A stretch of DNA of 64,000 nucleotides. Origin: Eubacteriales Family XIII. Incertae Sedis bacterium (GTDB lineage: Bacteria > Bacillota > Clostridia > Peptostreptococcales > Anaerovoracaceae). Under the pieces are notes generated by a model. The model was not told the origin of the DNA. It was given only the letters and a program-made list of their open reading frames with translations, and searched no databases. Location of the stretch: NCBI GenBank assembly GCA_031272485.1, contig JAISTV010000006.1:1-64000 (forward strand), written 5' to 3'. The position numbers and the translations under genes were made by a program. This document shows positions 8,089 through 19,000 of this stretch, in pieces. How positions within the stretch are numbered: the first letter of the stretch is position 1; the number at the start of each line of letters is the position of its first letter.

Positions 8089-9359
8089 TTAAGACCATTC
8101 GTATAAATAATGCGGCGGACGTAAGGCTGGCGGTGGCTGTGCTTGCCGGCCGTGGCGGGACGCTGGCGGAAGGCGTGGAAGAGGCGGTGCGCGAGATTAT
8201 ATGGACCGTGCGCGTAGGGGGCGACCCGGCGCTCTTCGCTTACGCGGAAAAGTTTGACGGCGGCATGCCGGATCCGCTTACCGCGGGACGCGCGGAGATG
8301 AAGGCCGCCTATGAAAAGGTAGATGACGCCTTCCGGAAGGCCATAACCCATGCGGCAGAGAACATTCGCGCCTACCATGAGAAGCAGCTGCCTGCCGGCT
8401 ATGAACACAAGCAGGAGGGCGGCGTGGTGCTCGGACAGATCGTGCGCGGGCTTACCCGCGTGGGGCTCTACGTGCCGGGCGGCACGGCGGCCTACCCTTC
8501 CACGGTGCTCATGAACGCCATACCGGCCAGGCTCGCGGGCGTGCAGGAGCTCATCATGGTTACGCCGCGCGCGGAGCTGAATATCCTGGCGGCGGCCTAC
8601 CTTGCCGGCGTGGACAGGGTCTTCTTCGTGGGCGGGGCGCACGCGGTGGCGGCGCTTGCGTACGGGACAGAAACCATCCCGCGCGTGGATAAAATCGTGG
8701 GTCCCGGAAACGTCTACGTGGCCACGGCCAAGCGGATGCTTTACGGCACGGTGGACATAGAGATGATTGCTGGTCCGAGCGAGGTGCTCATCCTCGCGGA
8801 CGAGACGGCGGACGCGGCTTACGCGGCGGCGGACATGCTCTCGCAGGCCGAGCACGACGTGAACGCGGCGGCGGTGCTGCTGACCACGGACGAGAAGGTG
8901 GCGGAGCAGGTGTCAAGTGAAATAGCTTTACAGCTGAAATCGCTGCCGCGCGGCGGGATTGCGGGGGAGGCCATAGAGAAGAACGGCCTCATTGGCATCT
9001 GCCGGTCAGAGGATGAAATGGTGGCGCTGGCGGACGAGATAGCGCCGGAGCACCTGGAGATTCTCACGGCGGACCCGTTCGGGCTGCTGGCGCGGGTGAA
9101 GAACGCGGGCTCGGTGTTCCTGGGGCCGTACAGCCCGGAGCCGCTCGGAGACTACTACGCGGGAACCAACCACGTGCTGCCCACAAGCGGCGCGGCGCGG
9201 TTCGCCTCCCCGCTGGGCGTCTATGACTTCGTGAAGCGAATGAGTTATACTTACTATACGAGGGAGGCGCTCGCAGCAGCCAGGGAAGACATACAGGCCA
9301 TAGGAAACGCAGAAGGACTGACCGCACACGTCGCGGCAGTAAATAAGAGATTCGAGTAG
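8085..9359 (+). CDS. hisD: histidinol dehydrogenase
   Basis: GLYVPGGTAAYPSTVLMNAIPA, IVGPGNVYVATAKR, MIAGPSEVLILADE, GDYYAGTNHVLPTSGAARF; GTGA overlap with upstream stop. Confidence 0.96.
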   Translation: MIKTIRINNAADVRLAVAVLAGRGGTLAEGVEEAVREIIWTVRVGGDPALFAYAEKFDGGMPDPLTAGRAEMKAAYEKVDDAFRKAITHAAENIRAYHEKQLPAGYEHKQEGGVVLGQIVRGLTRVGLYVPGGTAAYPSTVLMNAIPARLAGVQELIMVTPRAELNILAAAYLAGVDRVFFVGGAHAVAALAYGTETIPRVDKIVGPGNVYVATAKRMLYGTVDIEMIAGPSEVLILADETADAAYAAADMLSQAEHDVNAAAVLLTTDEKVAEQVSSEIALQLKSLPRGGIAGEAIEKNGLIGICRSEDEMVALADEIAPEHLEILTADPFGLLARVKNAGSVFLGPYSPEPLGDYYAGTNHVLPTSGAARFASPLGVYDFVKRMSYTYYTREALAAAREDIQAIGNAEGLTAHVAAVNKRFE

Positions 9360-9476
9360 ACGTCATTCCCGGGCGACGTACAGTAGACGTCATTCCCGGG
9401 CTTGTCCCGGGAATCCAGAAGTGCAACTATCGATAGGATGCGGTACTGGATTGCCGGGACAAGCCCGGCAATGACG
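9355..9476. repeat. REP/MITE-like palindromic element with a partial direct repeat, in the hisD-hisB gap
   Basis: AGTAGACGTCATTCCCGGGC at 9355-9374 and 9382-9401; hairpins 9392-9414 and 9450-9472; the two units are inverted around CTATCGATAG (9427-9436). Confidence 0.75.
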
Positions 9477-9523
9477 AGTGGATAATCGCAAGGTATGTAT
9501 GCGAATGAAGAAAGGATAGGGAT

Positions 9524-10111
9524 ATGCGAAACGCGGAGAAGAACCGGGAGACTAAGGAGACGCGGATTACGCTTGCGCTGAATCTGGACGGCAGCGGCGC
9601 GGCCGACGTGCAGACGGGCGTGGGGTTTTTCGACCACATGCTTACGGCCTTTGCCGTGCACAGCGGTCTGGACCTCACCGTGCGCTGCGCGGGCGACCTG
9701 AACGTGGACGGACACCACACGGTGGAAGACGTGGGCATAGTGCTCGGGCAGGCCTTCGCGGAGGCGGTAGGCGAAAAGAAGGGCATAGCGCGCTACGGGT
9801 TTTTCGCCATCCCCATGGACGAATCGCTCGGGCTGGCCGCCATAGACATAAGCGGCAGGCCGTATCTGGTCTTTGACGCGGACTTCCGCGCGGACGCTGT
9901 GGGCGACCTCGAGACGCAGCTCGTGCGCGAGTTCTTCTACGCGTTTGCCACCAACGCGGGCGTGACCCTGCACATCCTGGCCCCCTACGGCGAGAACGAC
10001 CACCACAAATGCGAGGCCATCTTCAAGGCCTGGGCGCACGCGGTGAAAGCGGCCGTGGCGCTCACCGGCCCGTCTGACGCGGTGCTCTCCAGCAAGGGAG
10101 CGCTCGCATGA
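9524..10111 (+). CDS. hisB: imidazoleglycerol-phosphate dehydratase
   Basis: GVGFFDHMLTAFAVHSGLDL, DGHHTVEDVGIVLG, GENDHHKCEAIFKA. Confidence 0.96.
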   Translation: MRNAEKNRETKETRITLALNLDGSGAADVQTGVGFFDHMLTAFAVHSGLDLTVRCAGDLNVDGHHTVEDVGIVLGQAFAEAVGEKKGIARYGFFAIPMDESLGLAAIDISGRPYLVFDADFRADAVGDLETQLVREFFYAFATNAGVTLHILAPYGENDHHKCEAIFKAWAHAVKAAVALTGPSDAVLSSKGALA

Positions 10112-10707
10112 TTGCGGTCATAGACTATGGCGCGGGGAACCTGTTCAGCGTGCACAACGCGCTCAAGTTCCTCGGCTTTGAGAACCGCGTGACGGCGGAC
10201 CCGGGTGTGCTGCGCGCGGCGGACAAGCTCATCCTGCCGGGCGTGGGCGCCTTTCCGGACGCCATGAACCGCCTCCGGCAGGCAGGCCTGGACCAGGCCA
10301 TCCGGAGCGAAGCCCTGAGCGGCAAGCCGCTACTGGGCATCTGCCTGGGCATGCAGCTGCTGTTCGAGAAGGGCTATGAGTTTGAGGAGACGGAAGGGCT
10401 GAGCCTCATAGACGGCTATGTGGACAAGATTCTGGCGCCCGCGCTCAAAATTCCGCATATGGGCTGGGACGAGGTGGAGATAGTCAATCCCTCGCCCCTC
10501 ACGGCGGACATAAATAGCGGAGACCGCGTCTACTTCGTGCATTCCTACAAGGCGGTGACCGCGGTGAGCAACATAAACCTGGCGACCCAGTACGGCCAAC
10601 TCGTACCGGCCCTCGTCAGCAGGGACAATGTCCATGGCGCCCAGTTTCATCCCGAGAAGAGCGGCGGCGTAGGGCTGAAGATCCTGAACGCGTTCGGAGA
10701 GCTTTAA
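10108..10707 (+). CDS. hisH: imidazole glycerol phosphate synthase, glutamine amidotransferase subunit
   Basis: IDYGAGNLFSVHNAL, LPGVGAFPDAM, LLGICLGMQLLFE, GAQFHPEKSG. Confidence 0.96.
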   Translation: MIAVIDYGAGNLFSVHNALKFLGFENRVTADPGVLRAADKLILPGVGAFPDAMNRLRQAGLDQAIRSEALSGKPLLGICLGMQLLFEKGYEFEETEGLSLIDGYVDKILAPALKIPHMGWDEVEIVNPSPLTADINSGDRVYFVHSYKAVTAVSNINLATQYGQLVPALVSRDNVHGAQFHPEKSGGVGLKILNAFGEL

Positions 10708-11421
10708 GTGATTATCCTGCCTGCCATAGATTTGATAGACGGACAGTGCGTGCGGCTTACGCGCGGCGCGTACGACACGGCCGAGCAAGTGGCGGCGGAA
10801 CCGCTTCAGACGGCGGACAGTTTTGCCGCGGCGGGCGCGCGGTGGATTCACATGGTGGATCTGGACGGCGCCAAGGCGGGCGCGCCGGTAAACCAGGACG
10901 TGATTCTGGCGGTGGCGCGCGCGGGGAAGCTTCAAGTGGAGGTGGGCGGCGGCATCCGCACGGCGCAGGACGCGGCCCTTTACATGGACGGCGGCGCGGC
11001 GCGCGTAATCCTCGGGTCCGTGGCGCTCACCGAGCCCGCGCTGGTAAGGGAACTCGTGGCACAGTACGGCGAGCGGATAGCCGTGGGCATAGACGCGCGG
11101 GATGGCTTTGTTCGGACCGCCGGGTGGCTGGCGGAAAGCCGCGTGCATTTTACGGACTTGGCGCGGGAAATGGCCGCGGCAGGCGTAAAGACCATCATCT
11201 ATACGGACATAGGCCGGGACGGCACGCTCTCAGGGCCGAACCTGGAAGAGCTGGCGGCCGTACGCGACGCGGCGCCCGGCGTGGGAATCATAGCGAGCGG
11301 CGGCATAAGGAATCTGGCGGACGTTCAGGCCTGTCAAGCTCTGGAGCTTGACGGGGTCATACTCGGCAAGAGTATTTACAAGGGGACCATAGATTTGAAA
11401 GAGGTAATCGCGTTATGTTAG
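10708..11421 (+). CDS. hisA: phosphoribosylformimino-5-aminoimidazole carboxamide ribotide isomerase
   Basis: [56 protein letters not shown] start. Confidence 0.95.
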   Translation: MIILPAIDLIDGQCVRLTRGAYDTAEQVAAEPLQTADSFAAAGARWIHMVDLDGAKAGAPVNQDVILAVARAGKLQVEVGGGIRTAQDAALYMDGGAARVILGSVALTEPALVRELVAQYGERIAVGIDARDGFVRTAGWLAESRVHFTDLAREMAAAGVKTIIYTDIGRDGTLSGPNLEELAAVRDAAPGVGIIASGGIRNLADVQACQALELDGVILGKSIYKGTIDLKEVIALC

Positions 11422-12209
11422 CAAAGAGAGTTATTCCGTGCCTTGACGTGAAGGACGGCAAGGTGGTCAAGGGCGTGAACTTTGTCAATATCCAGGACGT
11501 GGGCGACCCGGTGCAGTGCGCCATAGAGTATAACCGGCAGGGCGCGGACGAGATAGTCTTTCTGGATATTACCGCTACGCACGAGCGGCGCGGCACCATG
11601 GCGGACGTGGTTTTCCGCACGGCGGAGAACGTGTTCATACCGCTCACGGTGGGCGGCGGCATTCGCACGCCGGATGACTTCCGCGAGCTGCTCAAGGCAG
11701 GCGCGGACAAGGTGTCCGTAAACTCCGCCGCCGTGTACGGCCCGGAGATTATCTCGGAGGCGGCGTACCGGTTCGGAAGCCAGTGCGTGGTGGTGGCCAT
11801 AGACGCCAAGTGCGTGGGCACGGAAGAGAATCCGGACAGCCCCCGCTACGGGAAGAAGAAGTACCACGTCTACACGGAGGGCGGCCGGAAGGACGCCGGG
11901 CTGGACGCGGTGGAGTGGGCGCGCAAGGCGGAGGAGCTGGGCGCGGGCGAGATTCTGCTTACGTCCATGGACACGGACGGCACCAAGGCGGGGTTTGACC
12001 ACGACATGCTGCAGGCGGTCTGTGAGGTGGTGCGGATTCCGGTTATCGCCTCGGGCGGCGGCGGGTCCCTGGATTCGTTTGTGGAAGTGTTTAAGAAGAC
12101 GGATGCGGACGCGGCGTTGGCGGCCTCGGTCTTTCACTACGGCGAGTACGTGGTGGACGACGTGAAGCAGGCCATGCGCGGCGGCGGGATTCCGGTGAGG
12201 ATACAGTAA
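11415..12209 (+). CDS. hisF: imidazole glycerol phosphate synthase, cyclase subunit
   Basis: [61 protein letters not shown]. Confidence 0.96.
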   Translation: MLAKRVIPCLDVKDGKVVKGVNFVNIQDVGDPVQCAIEYNRQGADEIVFLDITATHERRGTMADVVFRTAENVFIPLTVGGGIRTPDDFRELLKAGADKVSVNSAAVYGPEIISEAAYRFGSQCVVVAIDAKCVGTEENPDSPRYGKKKYHVYTEGGRKDAGLDAVEWARKAEELGAGEILLTSMDTDGTKAGFDHDMLQAVCEVVRIPVIASGGGGSLDSFVEVFKKTDADAALAASVFHYGEYVVDDVKQAMRGGGIPVRIQ

Positions 12210-12535
12210 TGGAACTGGATAAGTATTTTGAGAAGAGCGATCTTGTGCCCGCCGTGGTCATAGACGGAACGGACGGCGCGGTGCTCATGGTGGCGTATAT
12301 GAACCGCGAGAGCCTCGAGAAGACGCTTGATACGGGCTATACCTGGTACTACAGCCGCTCGCGGCAGCGCCTGTGGCAGAAGGGCGAGGAGTCGGGCCAC
12401 GTGCAGCGGGTACTTAGCATAGTGCCGGACTGCGATTTCGACACGCTGCTCGTAACGGTGGAACAGACAGGCCCGGCCTGCCACACCGGTAACCGCAGCT
12501 GCTTTTTCGCGGAGCCGATATACAAGGCGGAGTAA
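12209..12535 (+). CDS. hisI: phosphoribosyl-AMP cyclohydrolase
   Basis: [40 protein letters not shown]...[20 protein letters not shown]. Confidence 0.95.
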   Translation: MELDKYFEKSDLVPAVVIDGTDGAVLMVAYMNRESLEKTLDTGYTWYYSRSRQRLWQKGEESGHVQRVLSIVPDCDFDTLLVTVEQTGPACHTGNRSCFFAEPIYKAE

Positions 12536-12545
12536 GGAGAAAACT

Positions 12546-12896
12546 ATGTTTGACGTAATTAACGACCTGTACGCCGTTATCCTCTCCCGCAAGGAGTCTG
12601 CGGCGGAGGGGTCTTATACCGGCTACCTGTTTCGCGAGGGCCTCGACAAGATCCTCAAGAAGGTCGGGGAGGAGAGCAGCGAAACCATAATTGCCGCCAA
12701 GAGCCTTCAGGCGGACGCGGCGGACGCGGGCAAGCGCGCGGATTTGGCGAATGAGGTCTGCGACCTTTTGTATCACCTGCTCGTGCTGCTCGCCGAGCGG
12801 GACGTGCCCCTCGAAGAGGTAGAGGAAATCCTGCGCGCCCGCGCAGAGAAGCAGGGAAACCTGAAGGAGCAGAAGGTCATAGATAAAAATAGTTAA
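12546..12896 (+). CDS. hisE: phosphoribosyl-ATP pyrophosphatase
   Basis: SYTGYLFREGLDKILKKVGEESSETIIAAK...ANEVCDLLYHLLVLLAERDV. Confidence 0.95.
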   Translation: MFDVINDLYAVILSRKESAAEGSYTGYLFREGLDKILKKVGEESSETIIAAKSLQADAADAGKRADLANEVCDLLYHLLVLLAERDVPLEEVEEILRARAEKQGNLKEQKVIDKNS

Positions 12897-12921
12897 TAGT
12901 TTTACACACGAACGATTATTG

Positions 12922-12951
12922 TTGACTTAGAGTGTGAGTTTCCCCTATAAT
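12922..12951 (+). promoter_or_regulatory. strong promoter TTGACT-N18-TATAAT for the giant surface-protein gene
   Basis: -35 12922-12927, -10 12946-12951; predicted 5' UTR of ~110 nt. Confidence 0.7.
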
Positions 12952-13069
12952 AACCTGAGAGACATCTGGATTTACAAGGAGTTATTTTTTCGCAGAGGGT
13001 GGAGGCTTTTAGGGCACCAATCGGGGGTTCCTTTATGTTTCCATTTTGAGCATGGGGAGGATTGCAAGT

Positions 13070-16000
13070 ATGCGGTTAAGCTGCCGGATACGAGCTTTTG
13101 CCAAAAAACGCATCAGTGTGGTAGCCGGGTTGAGCTTGACGCGTGAAGTTCCTACGAAAAAAACTGTTACGGGCAGCAAGCGCCGCTATTTCTTAGCGTG
13201 CGCGCTTTTGCTTTTTGTCATCTTTTCCATCTCCGCGCTCATTGCCGCGGAAAACGGCTATAACCTTTTTGACGGCTGGTTCTCTGCCGGGGCGGAAGAC
13301 CCTGCGGGAACCGATAGCGTGGCGGCTGACGCTGCGCAGGGCGAAGCGGATACGGCCGCGGGCACGGAGGACATTGCCGCGGAGAGCGAAGCGGATGCCG
13401 CTGCCGGAACGGAAACAGACGCAGAAGCGCAGGCAGCGGAAAGCAGCACGGTAAACACGCTGAGCGTAAACCCGCTGGATGCGGACACCATGCAAGGCTA
13501 CGCCGAGCAGACGCCCGGTATGACCGCCGCGCAGGTAAACGCGCTCTCGCAGGGCGTGGACGAGGAGTGGTGGAAGGTAAACGGCAGCTACAGCTGGATG
13601 TGGAGTTCCTACGTGCTGACGGGCTGCGAGGAGACGAATCCGGACTACCCGCGCTGGGTACAGTACACCGGAAACGACGCGAACTATGTGGACCTTCTGG
13701 GCGCCATTACGCACATCCCGCAGGCGGCCCCGGACGGACATCACTACTACACCACGAGCGCGGATATGCGCGTTCCGGCGCCGGCGCTGGATGACGCTTA
13801 CACCTTTGGCGGTACCATACCGCGGGACGGAGCGTTTTCCGAGGCGGAGCCGTGGATAGATATAAACAGCGACGGGGAAAACGCGCAGGAGCTGCCCAAG
13901 GTGGCTTCTACCGCCGGCGACGGCAGCACGGTATATTCCGATGAGTATTCCTATTACTACCTTCGTATGACCTACGGGGCGTATGCCAGCGTGACTACGG
14001 ACGCAACCACCGGCAGGTCTTCCTACTACAACGTAAATCGCGGCAGCATAACGATACCGAACCCCACTATAAGCGTGACCATAAACGACGAGTACTTCTA
14101 TGAGCTGACCTCCTTCGGGGCCGATAAGGTCTGGGACGCGTCCGATGACGTAGCCTGGACCAAAATGCTCAAGAGGATAAACACCCTGAAGGTGTATGAC
14201 GCCGCTGCCCAGCGGTGGTTCCTGGATGCGGATGGGGACGGCGTTTATGACCCCTGGTATCGAGGCGGTTCGACCGCCAACCCTACAAGAGCCGGGGAGA
14301 CCTGGATTTCGGAAGTGGACCCGGAAGGGGACGGGCCCATAGTGGTGGGCGGATACGACATAACCGCGGAACTGGCCAGTATCGAGGCGAATCCGGATCA
14401 GATTATTCCGGCCTACATAGACGCGAACGGAAACGGCGCCTATGACCTGTATACCGAGCCATACATGGACTGGAACCGGAACGGCAAGTGGGATGCCCAC
14501 TACGGGCCGGAGCTCATGACCGGTGCGGTCATTCACGAATATGGCTGCCCGCTGTTCGGTTCGAACGTGCGCCCGACCTATGCGGGGGCGGTGGCCACAG
14601 GGCAGGACGATAACTGGAAGATAAACGGAAACGGCATCTTTAAGATGCACAATTCCGCGGCGAGCGCGGACAGCTCGGATCAGATGTTTAACTACGCGGT
14701 GGAGCAGCCGTTTTCGGAAAGCCCTGTATTATTAGGTAACGCTGCTCGTGCCTATGTCGCCACCATGACGGCCATAGCCGCGGAGTACCTGACCGGCCCC
14801 GGGATTAACAGCGGCGCGGCGCAATACACAGTAACCAGCGGGTCCGGCAACTCCCTTAAGACCACCAATTATATAATCCCCATGTCGGCAGGAAACGGCG
14901 GCAATGTGAGCGCCATCAAGGCGGCAAGCAACGCCGGCAGTCTGCCGGGCGGGCTGAATAACTGGGTGCTGCACCCCTGGTCGTTCTCGGTGGGAACCAC
15001 GGGGAAGGCCACGGCCGCTGCCATAGCGCAGACCGATACGGAAACGAGCCTTGCCGCGAGCGGTTACAATACAAAATTTGCTACGAGCGGCAACACGGGC
15101 GGCGCCACGAACTACGTCTGGCAGCCCGTCTGGCGGCAGTATTACGGCGGCCAGTACAACGCGAACGCCGAGTTTACCGGAAACTCCACCCGCACCACAG
15201 CGTCCCTGTTCTATAACGACCCGACGCTGGCGCAGGTCTTTTTCGCGCAGTCGCGTGCCACCTATGACGGGGTAAACAACCCCGCAGACACCTTGAATGG
15301 TGCAGACGCAAACCGCAACATGCTCTCCTACGAGTCGGCAGGCTCTGCCGCGGGGGACACGGCCAGCACGGATACGGAGGCGCGCGTGAGCCGGGCGCTC
15401 GGCGAGACGCCGCTCTTGGTCAAGGATGCGGCGCGCTACCTGCTCCCGCGCTTCGACGGTGCCTTCCCCAAGATAGGCGGCACGGCGGAGGGCGTTTCCT
15501 ACATAGCGGACGTATCGCAGTATTTCGGCGCGAACACGGACATAGGTCCGGACATCCAAAGTGTGCTTCTGGACTATACGGAAGCGGAAAACCGCATAAC
15601 CCAGTCTACGCCCGTTGGCTCGCGCACCTATTGGACCTTTGGTTACGATACGCAGGTCACCGGAAGCTACCCGGTGGCGGCCTCCTCGTCCTACCACATG
15701 GCGAGCATATACGGCAATACGCCGGTGAATAACGCGGCAAACGGTTATGGCACCTCCGACACGGCATCCAACGCCTGGAATACAAGCGCCGCGACTTACA
15801 ACCCCACGGGCTGGATAGGCGGCGATAACGCGAAAACCGCGGTAACCGAGGGCTCCCCCACGCTTAACTCCGGCGCCTACCCCTTCTACCAACCGCTGTC
15901 CATAAACACCGGATACACGAAGGCAGAGGGCTGGCAGGATGCCTCCGCTGTGACGGGAACGGACGGCGTGGACATGGCGAGCATGGAGGCCAGCCCCGTG

Positions 16001-19000
16001 GCCAAGACTTCCATGGGGCAGCGCAGCGCGGGCTTTGCCAACTTGAACAGCGACACTGCGGTAAGCAACGGCACAGACAGCGCCCTTCGCTATCCCATAA
16101 TCGATACGCTCTACGGCCAGGGCAACGGCACGACCACCGGCGTGAGCAACGCGGCGCTGTGGATAGACAGCTGGAACCGCTACTTTACGGGCGGCATAGT
16201 CCAGGGCGACGCGAACGTAAAGGCCAACGCACCTTACACTAACACCGGCAACGGCGCCACCCTGAAGGTGGAAACGGAAGAGATTACGGCGGAGCCGGCG
16301 GTGACCATATCCCCGGCGGCCGTGCAGCCCGAAAACCGCTATACGGTGGGCTTCTATACGCAGGACTGGATCTACATGGGCAGTGAGGTGCGCGATCCGG
16401 CGGCCGGTATGCCCATGCAGGTGTGGAACGCCGGCGATGCTAGCGGCTGGACGAGCTCGTCCGCAATGGGCGTAGACAATTCTCTGCCCGCCACCGCCAC
16501 CACCGCCACGGACCGCCTGGGGGTAGCCAACAGCGCGGCCAAGGCCTCTGTCTACGCCACCTATCAGAACAACTGGGGCTATTCGGGCGGCTGGCCGGAT
16601 TCCTACTGGTCCTATCTGGGCGACCAGCGCATAATGAAGAGCGATACCGGCGATGCCAAGAAGGCGCTCACGGATCCCACGGATGCGTTCGGGCGCTGGT
16701 CCGCGACCACGTATAACGACACCACATACGCGGCGAGTCTCCAGCCATCGGATATCAGTTACGGGCAGGGGGCGAATCTTAGCGCAGCGTCCTCCTACAA
16801 ATATCCCAACCTGTACTACAAGGGCTCCGTGCCGGCGCAGGCGCAGGCCTCGGGCAACAGCAACGCCGCCACCCTCTCCATGGGAACGGCTACCGGTACG
16901 GCGTGGAGTGACATCGTCTGGCGGCGCAACTGGGTATACGGATACGGTTTTACATATGGCACTGCCAATACGAGCGGGCAGACTGCGGCCGTTTTGGGAT
17001 TTCCCTCTTCCGGAACCCCCAGCGCGCAGCTTCCCACCGACGTGGAAATCTACGCGAATCTGTCCTACGGCGGCAATCTAATGTACACGCAAAACTCGCT
17101 GGCCTGGTATAGCCGCTCGCTGCCTACCATGTGGTGGCGCGGGCCGCTGGGCAACGCGTATGACCCGGACGGGCAGGATAAGGACGGCATGATTTGGATG
17201 GGCGGAGAGTCTACCGCGGACGCGCTGAATGGCGCGAGCACGCCGCGTACCGCGGACATAGGCGAAGGAATCCAAAACAAGTATAACTACATCAACACAT
17301 TCGGAAACAATAAGGTTGCCTCCACCGCGGATAGCTCGTCGCTCGGTTATCTTTCCGGCTATAATATTATCAGCCGGACAAATACCAATAGCTTCCTCAC
17401 AGGTTATGATTCTCAATCCGGCGTTCCGCAGAACGTTTCCTACAGTACGCTGTCCTACGCCTCCGCCGTGGTGCGCAACAGGCAGAACTACGATGCTTCC
17501 GCGGAGACATCGGTTTACTACGTAGCCGACGATGTGAAGCTGCGCTACGCCTATGCGGCCGGACGCGAGCAGGAACCGGTGCAACACTATTTCTACTCGC
17601 TTTCCCCCAACATGTATAACTTTGACCATACCGATTATAACGAGACTAACGACGACACGTTCGAGAAGTACACCATAAACGGGTATCTGAACAACGCGCT
17701 TGAAAACAAGACCACCGCCGCTACTGCCACGATGGCAGCGCTTTATGCGTCCAAGAATGTAAAGGCGGAGGACTCCGAGTACTCGCAGATGACCAATCTG
17801 CGCACCGGCGACCTGCTGCCCTCTACGGAAATCAACTACCTGCCGCAGAGCGGCGTTTCGGGGACACCGGCCAGCGGCACCCTGATTGAGCCGGATACCA
17901 CCGTGGCGCTGCTCAAAGATGAGTACGGCCGCGATCCTGCAGACCCCTATGAGGATGTAACGTACTGGTATTCGGTGAAGATGATGTCCATAGAGAGCGC
18001 CACCGCCTCTCCCTATACCGGCCTCACCCGCTCCATTTCGGAGATGTACACCAACGACTATGTGGGTGATTCTCCTGAGGTTATCAATGAAACCAACACC
18101 CGCCAGGTAGGAAACGGGGACGATTTTGCCGTACTGGGCATGAGTCAGACAAGCATATCCGCGGCGGACCAGGGTGAAATTGGCTATACCGGTAGTAGCA
18201 CGCAGCCGCTCTATAACGCCACCGGCACGTTTTCTGGCGGCTCAGGTTTCTGGCAATCCGAGGAGACCGGCTATATGGGTACGGTAGCCTATACCGGGCT
18301 CAGCGTGAGCGGAAAGCCGCTCACCGAAGCGCTGCCTTTTGGTAACGTGACGCTTACGCAGAGCAACGCGGCGTTTTACAATACCGATCCCATAACCGGC
18401 GGCATACAGGCGCATGACCTGTATCTGTTCAATGCCTCCAATGCCCTTGGCTCGGACGGCGGCTTCGTAAGGTCGCTTTACGGCTATATAGCCAACGACT
18501 ATAACTTTGTGCGCACCGGCCCGCTCCTGCGTACGGTAGGCCAGCAGCTGGAGATGAACGATTCCAGCTCTACGGAGTACGAAAAAGTAAAGCCGTACAG
18601 CGGCCAGGTCAGCGGTCTTTTTGATAGCAACCCGTATCCGGCGGGTGAGAACCGGTTTGAAATGAGGCTTTATACCCGTGGTGAAAACAGCTCCCAATAC
18701 CTTGCCAACTGGACGAAGGGCTGGCGCTGGTCTACCGCCCGCTCGGAGAAGGTCACGCAGGGCGCCATAGACTGGAATGACGCAGACGGGAACGGAATCA
18801 AGGATGCGGACGAGGAATATGTAAACGCCGCGTTTATCGTGGCGGGTTCCGGCCATCAGATAGCGCTTTCGGGCGCCAACCACATTCAGGACGGCTACCA
18901 CATAGTGAACCTCGGCGCCACCGTGTCCGGTGAGGCCATTCACGATCCGGCCACTGCGTCTGCACCCTCGCACGCGGTGGATCTGGGGTCGGCGGCGGAC

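Noticed and set aside
12958-13140. c-di-GMP-I (GEMM) riboswitch before the giant gene
   Set aside because: GGTAGCCGGGTT at ~13120 resembles the 3' end of GEMM, but the GCAAA...GACGCAAAGCC core is absent and the match is inside the coding region.
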